Shown: in pieces, positions 28,132 through 37,141 of the stretch
Layout of the letters: each line of letters starts with the position of its first letter
Position numbering within the stretch: the stretch's first letter is position 1
Assembly (NCBI GenBank): GCA_029834535.1
Contig: JAQMWT010000479.1
Coordinates: forward strand, 109,851-173,850
Source of the DNA: Chrysophaeum taylorii
Taxonomy: Eukaryota > Sar > Pelagophyceae > Pelagomonadales > Pelagomonadaceae
Direction of reading: 5' to 3'
Length of the DNA stretch: 64,000 nt
Translations under genes and position numbers: made by a program
The notes under the pieces: model-generated
What the model saw: the letters and a program-made list of their open reading frames with translations, nothing else
Database searches by the model: none
Told to the model about the DNA's origin: nothing

Positions 28132-29791
28132 TCAGTCCTTCATTGCGAAGATGGCGATGACGATGGCGACGACGCACGCGCACGCGGCGTTGAAGAGGGC
28201 GAGCTCTTTCAAAAAGGAGGGCTGGTCTTTGGTCTCGCGCGCGACTGTCCCGGCAATCACGGAGCCGTAGTCGTCGGGGCGGTACGGGTCGAAGACTTCG
28301 GCCAAGGCGGAAGCCTTGCGGCGAATCGGGACGCCCATGTCCTTCAAGAGCTCGTCGTGGTAGTGGACTTGGTGGAGCTGAAGCATTCTTGCTCGATTGG
28401 CGCCGGCCTCGGGCATCGTGCTTCGCTTCCAAGCCATCTTCTCGGCGATGTCGGCGCGCATCACCTCGTCGGTGGCCGGGAGGCCGTTCTGCTTGAGAGC
28501 TGTCGCCACCCAGCGCGCTTGGAGCGAAGAGGTGCAAATGTTCATGAATGTGGTGGCCTGTGAGCCGACGAAGAAGCATGTTGGCACGTCGGGATGCACG
28601 ATATTGCGGAACAGCCACAGGCCGTCGTCTTGCTTCTTGGATATGAGATTGGCGGGAAGAAACGAAAAATCTTGCGTGAAGCCCGTGCCGAAAACGACGA
28701 TGTCGGCCTTGAGCTCGGTGGTCGTCCCGTCGGGCTTGGTGATGCAGAGCGTCGTTGCATCCTTGATATCGGAGATTATGCCACGGATAGTATCGATTGC
28801 GCCGTTATTGATGAGTGTGAAGAATTCTTCGTCGGGCAGTACGCCCTGACCGCACCAGATGTCGTTCGCCAACGGCAATTTGGGCTCAAGCGGGCCAAGA
28901 CCGAACTGCTTCGAAAACGCGAAGCTCACGAGCTTCCAGTACGCGCTGAGGAAGCCTGGTATCTTGGCCACCGTGCTTTCGATGGGACCGGGCGACGCGT
29001 ACGGAGGACTTAGGACGCCCGCGCCGACGCGGTTGAAAGTGGCATATTCAAACGGCACTAGGCCCAAAATCTTGCGCGGCACCGGCCAGTGCGTGTCCCT
29101 GAAGACGAGTGACGTTGAAGCCGCGCCAACGTGGTGTGCCACCTGAGCGCAATCCATCGCCGACTTACCGTAACCGACGACGACCACGCGCTTGCCGCTG
29201 CAGATCCTTGCCTCTGTGAAGTCCACCGAGTGGACCCAGGATCCTTGAAACTTGTCGCGGCCTGGAACCGCTGGCATGAACGCGTTCGGCGTCGAGTACA
29301 CGCCGGTGGCAACGACAACGGCGTCGAACCCGCCGCGCTTCGCGCCCGTCGAGGTCGTGAGAGTCCACGTCTTTCCGTCGTGCGCCATGGCGACGATGGT
29401 CGTTTCGTACTCGACGACGTCGGTGACGCCATGCTTCTTCGCGTATCGCACCACGTACCCCTCGACGACCTCACCCTTGGCGTAGTCGTCGCCGTCGAGA
29501 GGCTCGTCTGGGAACGCGTAGAGACCTACGGACAAACGCTCAGAGCCGTGTGACTTTCGATACTGGCACGTACTCGCAGGCACTTGAATCCCGAACCCGT
29601 CGTAATTCGATGTCCACACTGCGTGCGATGGTCAGCATGAGGACGAGTGAAACATAACCTCCGCCGAGTTTGCTCGTCTTCTCAAAAATCACGCAGTCGA
29701 TGCCTTCTGCGATTAGGACTCGAGCAGTCGCCACGCCCGCCACCCCCCCACCGATGATGCCGACCTTCCTGACGCCTTCGGGACACAGCAT
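28132..29791 (-). CDS. Flavin-containing monooxygenase, copy 2 (two exons, 40-nt intron)
   Basis: The coding sequence is complement(28132..29618, 29659..29791), 539 residues, nearly identical to copy 1 at 16873. It has the same FAD motif, FQGSWVHSVDF fingerprint, NADPH motif and tail anchor, and the same 40-nt intron at 29619-29658. Differences by eye are few, such as TSTGAKRGG for TSTRAKRGG, ELKADIV for ELEADIV, TGFTQDFSF for TGFAQDLSF, and an extra Ala-Cys in the tail. Both frames are intact, so selection has kept both, or the duplication is very recent. Because the intron is kept, the copy arose through DNA, not by retroposition. Similarity stops a few bases beyond the stop codon and just before the start Met, so copy 2 has its own promoter. 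Substrate unknown. Confidence 0.88.
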
Positions 29792-30125
29792 CGCACGCAC
29801 ATACTGCTGCTGTAGTACTGTTGTAGCAGTCGTAGTGCAACAAAGAGACTTTAATGCTACTTGAAGTTGCGCTACTCTACATTTGTTTTTGCTTATTACT
29901 ACTGTATTCAACATTTGTACAATTATGTGGCACCAGAACCTTCAAACTTGTCTTGATCTGTTTTCCTCTCGCTTGTATCGAGACCTATTTTCGGGTTTCA
30001 GATCTTTGAGGGAGTATTCTACGTGCACGTCGAGCGCGATGCGATGCGCCCTGCGACGTCCTATCGAACGAAGAGAAACATATCTTCATCTGTGCGGCAG
30101 CGTCATGGCCATCAAGGGGATGATC

Positions 30126-30810
30126 TCAACGTGATCATCAAGGAGCGTAACCGGCTGTACGGCGAAGACGTGGCGTGTTCAGAGAACGCGATCAACACCT
30201 ACGTTTCCGACAGCACCTCTGCGCCGACGACCCAGGGTCGGGGGGCTAGCTACACCAAGAAGGCCGAGGCGAAGGTAGTGAGCATCGTCGTCAAGCTTCG
30301 TGAGATGTAGTGCCCGCCACAAGGAGCTGGTCATTACGCACGCCCAGGCCCTCGTCGACGAGACCATCTGGTCGCCGAGGTTCGCCCAGCTCGACGACTC
30401 CGGGGAGATGAAGCGCGACGGCTCTGGTGGCATCCTCTCGGACAGTAGGAAGTGGGTCAACTGGTACTGCCGTAACTTCCTGAAGCACGAAGCCATCGAT
30501 GGCACGTGCCACCAGCGCCCTCTCGACGCCAACCGGGCCGAGTGGTTGACCGCGGCCAAACATCCTCGGCCACTACGAGAACTTAGAATCGGAGGAGAAC
30601 GCGCCGCCCAAGACAAAAAGAAGACGGACAGCCTCGTAACCTTCGACTGCAAGGCGGAGGTCGACAAGCCTGCCGCCATGCTCGCCGTGCCTCTACAGCG
30701 ACAGGTGGCTCTGAGTCCCCTGCCAACCTCGCTGCAAGCCTCCAACACCGACCCAAGCCGCTAGACGCCATGGTCTCTGCCCGCCCTACTAGAGCATAAT
30801 ATTTGGTGGA
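30126..30810 (+). pseudogene. Dead transposase-like gene, right copy (inverted relative to left copy)
   Basis: The plus strand reads NVIIKERNRLYGEDVACSEN, KVVSIVVKLREM and a TAG. After a one-base shift it continues KELVITHAQALVDETIWSPR, DDSGEMKRDGSGGILSD and VNWYCRNFLKHEAIDG. It parallels the minus-strand copy at 19030-19738 over about 700 bp, including a stop at the same point, so the parent was already broken or carried an intron there. Two inverted copies about 11 kb apart bracket the Helitron array and FMO copy 2. Confidence 0.5.
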
Positions 30811-31230
30811 GGGCCGCACGGAACTTACACCTCAAAAACACCTCCGGCGTCTGGCGGCGGGCCGTGTGGCTTGGAGGCGTTCTTCTAAGACTTCCTCTCT
30901 TAAGATTCACGGAGTTTATGTATGCCCATAGTCGGGTAAAATCCCGAGGAGCTCCAATCACTAGAGTAAATACTCCGCACCCGAGGACTTCTTCTCTTTT
31001 AGCGTTTTCTCTCCGTTCCGTTCCGTTCGGCTTTCCACCCCTTTTGACCGTATCCCTTCTTATTCTCATTTTCTTCAAGAGCTCCACTATTTTGGTTTGG
31101 TCCCGCACGGTCATTCCACCCTCTTGCGCGGCGCAAGATAAAGAATCCTACTTTAAAACCTAGCGGGAGCTGCGTCTCTCTGCCAGTGTGAAAACTAGCA
31201 GGTGTAATGGTGGTGACTGTGAAGTAAGTG
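30811..31230. other. Intergenic, no gene seen
   Basis: The stretch is moderately AT-rich with pyrimidine runs. No frame has protein-like content. A retroposon copy begins at 31248. Confidence 0.6.
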
Positions 31231-31247
31231 CTTCTTTCTTGCTCACG

Positions 31248-31424
31248 ATGAGTTGGTTGTCAGTCACATCGCGGTCTCCTCGCCGCATGGCGATTGATGG
31301 TCACTCTCCGCCGACCGGCCTTTCGGCGCTCCGCGTCTACAGGCCCGTGATTCCGGACTGGCTCCTGTCGGTCCGGCCTGGCTCCCTTGCTCGGGAGAGG
31401 TCTGAAGTTAGTTAAGTTAGTTAG
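31248..31424 (+). mobile_element. 5'-truncated retroposon copy 2 with (GTTA)n tail
   Basis: A 177-bp copy of the same family as 7044-7216 and 59666-59955, ending GTTAGTTAAGTTAG. It is flanked by a perfect 12-bp direct repeat, TTCTTGCTCACG, at 31236-31247 and 31425-31436. It begins at almost the same internal point as copy 1, which suggests a preferred truncation point or a shorter subfamily. Confidence 0.8.
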
Positions 31425-31436
31425 TTCTTGCTCACG

Positions 31437-31902
31437 CTAGTAGCATGTGGTGCGGCGGAGTGGTCTAGTTTCAAATTAGACCGCACCGCGGTCTCTCCCA
31501 CCTCTCTGGAGGTCATGGGCCCAGATTGCGAAGATGACACATGCTCCAACTATGTTTGTGCGCATAAGAATTTATTTTTTGAGACAGCCTGTCGCCACGC
31601 TGTGTTGTGTGGGTTGGTTAATGCCGAACACGTCTAAGATTCGACGACGACCACGGAAGATTCGACGACCTGTAGTGCAGTAGTACCTACCGAAGAACAA
31701 CAACAAGAAACGAAATTCTTTTTCTTCGCCGGTTGCGACGACGTCTGGTCAAAGAGATCATAGAGGACGACGGCCGGCCGGCCGGCCGGGGAATTGTTGT
31801 GGTGGAAAACGAAAACGAAAGCCCTGCGTGTTATCAATCAATAGTATAAAAAACTGAATGAATTCGTTCGTTTCAACGGACTCGCGAGTGTCGACGACGA
31901 CG
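31437..31902. other. Intergenic with a stem-loop near 31445-31485
   Basis: GGTCTA and TAGACC pair around GTTTCAAAT, with an outer GTGC/GCAC stem. The left arm resembles a tRNA A box (GGCGGAGTGG), but no B box follows at the right distance. Otherwise the stretch is non-coding, with GGCCGGCCGGCCGG at about 31772. Confidence 0.4.
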
Positions 31903-32983
31903 ATGAGCGGTGCGAGTTCGGCCGAGGGTGAGTTTGAGTTTTTCGGAGAAGATGGCAACGAGGGTTATTTGTTGTAGGCGGGTCGTTCGTCCGCGTGCGG
32001 ACGCTTGGGTTCGCCGTTGAGTACGCCGGAATCCGCGTCCTCGAGACGACGACGGCCGAGGAGACGATCGCACTGGTCGCTTCCAAGCTGCGGCTCGAAG
32101 GATCGGAGCGGTCCCGGCGGAAGATCGTGATGGTGTACCCTTTGCGGGGTGAGCGCGCGAAGCGCGGGCTCGCCAAATGGCGCGTGCGGACGTTGCTCGG
32201 CGAGGAAGCGCTGTTGCCTTTGCGGCGTCGGGCGTCGTCGGGCCGCCGAGGGAACCACGTGCGACGCGACGCGTCGACGGCCGAGGCCTTCGCGCCAACG
32301 CGCGACGAGGTACGGTTCTATTTGCACGACGAGAGCAGCACGCCTTTGGACGCGTGCGAGCTGCCGAAAACGGAGGACGCGTCGGGCTCGGAATCGTCGG
32401 GCGACGAACGAGCGCCCGAGGCCAAGTACGTTGGCGACCGCGCCGCGCTCGCCGCGAAGCGCGCCGCGTGCGTGGGGTCTCTCCTCAAACGCAGCGACCG
32501 CGACCCAAACCTCTGGCGGCGCCGTCGCTGCGTCGTCGTCGACGACCGCTTGTGGTACTGGCGCGAGACGAGAGTCCCGGCGATCGAGAGGCAAAACGGC
32601 AACAACGGGAACACGAGGCCGCGGCCGCCGCTGGTGTCGGCGCGAGACTACGAGGTCGACAGAGTCGCTCGGTCGCGGTGCGCCTCTATTCCCCTCGCCA
32701 GTAACCAGGCCCGGGAGGTCGTCGGCCGCCGCGAGATTCCCCACGGAATCGAGATCTCGACGGCCTCGCGGACCTTGTTCTTCCGCGCCGACACGCGCGC
32801 CCAGCAACTAGATTGGCTCCAGCACCTCGAGGCCGCGATCGACCTCGCCACCCAGAACGAGTACTTCAGCCTCGCCGACCTCATAATCACCGACGAGCAC
32901 CAGCGTCGCCTCGGCGCGGCCATCCGAAAGGCCGTCGACGACGTCGAGCCCGCCCTCCACAAGCCGTTTTGGGGGACAAAAAA

Positions 32984-33015
<32 letters not shown>

Positions 33016-33239
33016 TCCCTGCGACGGACCTCCTCTTCGGCCTCGACCTCCACGACCCCTTCGGCGGAGACGACGGCGCGACCCTGTCGTCAACTCGCAT
33101 CGCGGCGGCCCTCGCGGCCGCCGAGCACGCCCTCAACAACAACAAAACCGGCGCCGCCCACCCCGCGGCGCGGACCCCCCCGAAAGCCGAACCCGGACCC
33201 GAGGACCCCCCCCCATCGGAGGATGATGATGATGTCTAA
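31903..33239 (+). CDS. RA-domain / PH-domain adaptor protein (two exons, 50-nt intron)
   Basis: The coding sequence is join(31903..31927, 31978..33239), 428 residues. Exon 1 gives MSGASSAEG; the intron GTGAGT...TTGTAG joins in frame to GSFVRVRTLGFAVEYAGIRV. The first ~65 residues look like a Ras-association/ubiquitin-fold domain (VLETTTAEETIALVASKL, KIVMVYPL). About residues 160-300 form a PH domain: VGSLLKRSDRDPNLWRRRRC, LWYWRE, and the closing helix with its invariant Trp in RAQQLDWLQHLEAAI. RA followed by PH is the layout of Grb7/MRL-type adaptors, which link small GTPases to membrane phosphoinositides. The C-terminus has poly-Thr from an (ACG)n run and an acidic tail. The RA call is weaker than the PH call. 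Confidence 0.72.
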
Positions 33240-33297
33240 ACCCGCACCACCTTGAGCTCTTAAGATATCTTAGCTCCCGAGTTGAAGAAAACACAAG

Positions 33298-33987
33298 ATG
33301 ATGGCCGTCGTTGTCGCCTTGGCTCTCGCTCCGCTGGCCGCCGGTTTCCAGGCCGCGCAGGTGAAGGAGTCCCTCGTGCGACGCGAGGCCTTCGGCGGCC
33401 TGGGTACCGCGAAGAAATCGGGCTTCGACCCATCGACAGCCCTCGGCGCCCAACCGTGAGTAGTATCAAATCCATCTGCCGACTTCAAAACGAATTTTAG
33501 GCCGACGGGGTTCTGGGACCCGCTCGGGCTCGCCGACGGCATCTCGGAGGAGCAGTTCAACCGTTTCCGAACGGTCGAGCAGAAGCACGGGAGAATCGCG
33601 ATGCTCGCCGTACTCGGCTACGTCGTTCCGCAGTACGTCGGTACCTTCGGTGATGTCTATCTCAGCACGAGCGAGAAGGTCAAGTTCTCGGACATTCCCC
33701 TTGGCGTCCAGGCCATCTTCAAGATCCCCACGCTCGGGGTCTTGCAGATCCTGCTTCTCATCGGCATCCTCGAGACTCAGTTCCCCAACGTCAACGGTGA
33801 CTACGGCACCGGCTACTTTGGCCAGTTCCTCGAGGAACCCGTCAAGAGCAAGAAGCTCGCCATCGAGCTCAGCAACGGCCGCCTCGCCATGTTGGCCATC
33901 CTCGGTCTCTTCTTCCAGGACGTTGTCTCCGGTGGCAAGCCCTTCGACGGACCCCAGTTCTCACCCGAAACCTTCACCTCTCTCTAA
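33298..33987 (+). CDS. Fucoxanthin-chlorophyll a/c-type light-harvesting protein (two exons, 45-nt intron)
   Basis: The coding sequence is join(33298..33455, 33501..33987), 214 residues. MMAVVVALALAPLAAGFQ is a signal peptide with a Phe at the expected ASAF-type cleavage site, i.e. a bipartite signal for a four-membrane red-lineage plastid. The mature part has three thylakoid helices. Helix 1 includes FRTVEQKHGRIAMLAVLGYV, with chlorophyll-ligand Glu and Arg; helix 2 is near IFKIPTLGVLQILLLIGILE; helix 3 has AIELSNGRLAMLAILGLFF. It binds chlorophyll a/c and xanthophyll and funnels light to the photosystems. It starts only 58 bp after the RA-PH gene stop on the same strand. The second Met (33301) is an alternative start. 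Confidence 0.95.
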
Positions 33988-34405
33988 GCACGATGCCACG
34001 CTCTAAACACGACGCCACGCTGCTGCACCCACACTACCGCGGGTACCGCCTCCGCGTGATCACTCGCGAAATAAATGAAACCCGCGTCTTCTTCTGTGTC
34101 TCGGAACGCCCACGTAATATAATTAAACGCTTTTGGTCGTTGGCGTTCTTTTTTTTTAATCGCGCCGAGAGAGAAGAAGAAGAAGAAGAAGAATCGAGAT
34201 AATAATCTCGTCAGAGTGTGGGGATGGACGCTCCCGCGATTGATTGTTTTTGGAGGCGAGGGCAGCTTTAGACGCCGCACCGCGGGAGAAGTAGGGTTTA
34301 GGAGTAAACTCAAAGGTTAAAGGATTGAAGCAGTAGGGTTAGTTAGTTAGTTAGCACAGGATCGACGCATTGGTGGGTGATCCGTTGACGTCGAGGAGGA
34401 GATAG

Positions 34406-34677
34406 ATGTTTGGGCGTGCCTTTCAAGCTGCGTTGTCGCGCGCGCGTATGCCGAATATGCGTCGTATGATGGGCGGGGGGCACGACGACCACCACCACCA
34501 CCACGTGAGTCTTCTGAGGTCAACTTCTGACAACGTCCCTGGCAGAATGTTTTCGATGGACAAGTCTTTCGCAAGTCGACCATCGCCCTCTGGACTCTCG
34601 GAGTCCTTGGGGGAGGCTCTGGGGTCATCTGCTTTGCGGCATACTTCCAGAACAAAAAGCACGGCTTTATCAAATGA
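34406..34677 (+). CDS. Small mitochondrial-type single-pass membrane protein (COX-subunit-like; two exons, 41-nt intron)
   Basis: The coding sequence is join(34406..34504, 34546..34677), 76 residues. Exon 1 gives a basic, Arg/Met-rich N-terminus (MFGRAFQAALSRARM) like a mitochondrial presequence, then Gly and a His-rich stretch. The intron GTGAGT...GGCAG joins to NVFDGQVFRKSTIALWTLGV, a single membrane helix and a basic end (YFQNKKHGFIK) before TGA. Without splicing the frame runs into low-complexity sequence. Size, presequence and the basic C-terminal end are as in small cytochrome c oxidase subunits such as COX7C or COX8. That name is an inference; the gene model itself is well supported by reading frame and splice sites. 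Confidence 0.65.
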
Positions 34678-35113
34678 TACTTTCTTCTTCTTCTTTTGCT
34701 GCTTCTTCTTTCTTCTTCCCTTGGGGCTGACGACCACGCGCGACGTGGAGGCGCGGCTCAAGCAACCACGTTACTACTACTACTACTACTACTAGTAGGA
34801 GAGTGCCATGCGTAAGAAGAGTGGCTCATTATTGTCTCTCATCATTGCGGGTGGTTTTCGTGGGGAAGTAAGTGTGAATGGCGACGGGAGACCGACCCGG
34901 TGTCTACCTATACCATATCGGAAACGCACGACATGGTGGTGAGACGTCGCTAGAGACTCCTAGATAAGAAGTCAGAAGTTAGCTTACTAAAATCAAGGGC
35001 GGCGGTGAGTAAGGTGGCGCGACGCGACGTCACGACGGAGCCGGGCTTGTCGTCGTCGTCGTCGTCGTCGTCGTCGTCTGGGGTAACTAGAATAAAAAAG
35101 TAGATGCATATTA
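34678..35113. other. Intergenic between convergent genes
   Basis: This contains (TTC)n and (TAC)n runs and a (GTC)n run near 35050. It holds the 3' ends of the small membrane-protein gene and the ABC transporter gene. No gene is seen. Confidence 0.6.
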
Positions 35114-37109
35114 CTAGCGGCGCTCGCGCGCAAAGAGCTTGAATGCGAAGAAGGTGAGGAGGTCGGCGGCGGCGCCAAAGATGGCCAAAACGAGGTGCTT
35201 GGCGAGGGCCTGTCTGGCACCGTCGAGGCCAAAGCAGTTGAGGATGGTCTGGCCGTTGAAGGGTCCGACGGAGACGTCGTTGCCGCCGACCTTAGAGACG
35301 ATAAAGAGCTCGTCGACGTCGGCGAACATGTGGGCGTTGAGGGCCTCGTAGGCGTAGCTCGCGGGAAAGAGGGTCGCGATCTGTTTCCAGGGGGGGTTGG
35401 GGAGGTCGTTTGGGGAGACGAAGAAGCCGCAGAGGAGGAGGGAGAACAAGAGGACGAGGGCCGAGCAGCCGGAAGAGACGCCGTCGCGCGGCGCGACGGC
35501 GCCGACGGCGCGCCCGACGGCGGCGAGGGCGTAGTGGAGCTGGACGACGGCGGCGACGAATCCGAGGAGGTGGAGGCGGGTCTGGCAGCACCTCGAGAGT
35601 CGCGCGGCGATGAAAGCGAGGATGGTGGGTGGCGCGAGGCGCAGGGGTATCGCGTCGCCGACGTAGGCCGAGGCGGCGAAGGAGGGGAAGGCGAAATCGC
35701 GGAGGGCGTCGCGTTCGCGGCCGAAGAGGCGCGCGGCGCGGCGGCTTCTCGGGGCGGCCGAGAGGGCGAGGAGGCCGACGGTCGTCGAGAGGATGAAGGC
35801 GAGGCCGTAGCGGTCCATAATGCCCGCGGCCGTGTCGTCCTTCGAGGGGATGTCTTCGTAGACTATGCCGAGGAGCGCCCCGATAGCGATCGCCGGAAGG
35901 AAGTGTACCACCAAGGCCGCGCAGTCGCGCGAGACGGCGCGCGCTTCGCGGTCCGCGAGCAGGCGGAACATGTCCCAGGAGGAGGGCGCCTCCTGCCAGA
36001 GCACGAGCCGGGCCGTCTGCGACGACCATCGGCGCGAGGACGACGCGCCCCAGATTCGCGGGACGACGCGCGGGCGGCGGTCATCGCCGTCCTTCTCGTC
36101 CTCCTCGGCCTCGGGGTGCTCCTCCTCGGGCGGTCTTCGTTGTCGTCGGATCATCATCCTATTTCCGTCGTAGCGCGGCTTCTTCCGCGAACGAGTCGCG
36201 ACGGCGTCGAGCATCGCGTCGGCCGGGTTGATCGAGGCGAGGCGCGACGGCTCGCCGAGGTAGGTCCTGGCCGCGGAATTCGGGGATCCGACGAAGGCGA
36301 CCTTCCCCCCGACCACGAGAGCGACGACGTCGAGGTCGAAAAAAATTTCGGGACGGGGTTGATGGAGGACGGCGACGACCGTGACGCCGCGGCGCGAGAC
36401 GCGACGGAGACGGCGGCACGCGAGGAGGGCGGTCGCGGCGTCGAGGCCCGTCGTCGGCTCGTCGCAGAAGAAGAGGCGCGTCTTGGCGACGAGTTCTGTT
36501 GCCAGGCTTATTCGGCGGCGCTGGCCGCCCGAGGCGCGCGAGAGGAGGACCTTGGTCGCGTCGAAGTCGTTGGACCGCGAGAGCCCGAGGCGGCGGGCCT
36601 CGCGCATCGCCGCGCGGACCTTGCGAGCGTCCGACCAGGACCGCGGGAGCCGGAGGCGGCCGTGGAAGGCGAGGTGTTCGGCCGCCGTGAGGCGCGGCGG
36701 GAGCACGTCGTCCTGGGGTACGTAGCGCGAGAGTCGCCGCCGGTCGCGCGCCGAGGTCGCGACGCCGTCGATCGAGACGACGCTCTCGGGCGCGAGCTTG
36801 CCCGTCGTGCGCCGGCCGGCGAGGACGTCGAGGAGGCTAGATTTGCCCGCGCCCGAAGGCCCGAGGAGCGCCGTCACCGTCGCGGGCGCGGCCGAGAACG
36901 CGCAGTCGTCGAGGACCTTGACGACGGCGCGCACCGAGGCCTTGGCGGTCGCGCGCCACTCGACGACGCGGAGCGTGACGCGCCCGCACGACACCTCGGG
37001 CGACCGCAGGGTCGTCTGCTGGGAGCCGGACGACGCGCCGTGGAGGAGGTCGCGCGCGTCGTCGTCCGAGTCGCCGTCGTCGTTCGCGTCGAGCGCGAAA
37101 CGGACCGCC

Positions 37110-37141
<32 letters not shown>

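Noticed and set aside
31445-31520. tRNA-Ser-like start (GGCGGAGTGGTCTAG)
   Set aside because: A stem-loop is present, but no B box or T arm follows within tRNA length.
34336-34352. GTTAGTTAGTTAG run as a fourth retroposon copy
   Set aside because: The preceding sequence has no similarity to the element body and no flanking duplication was found.
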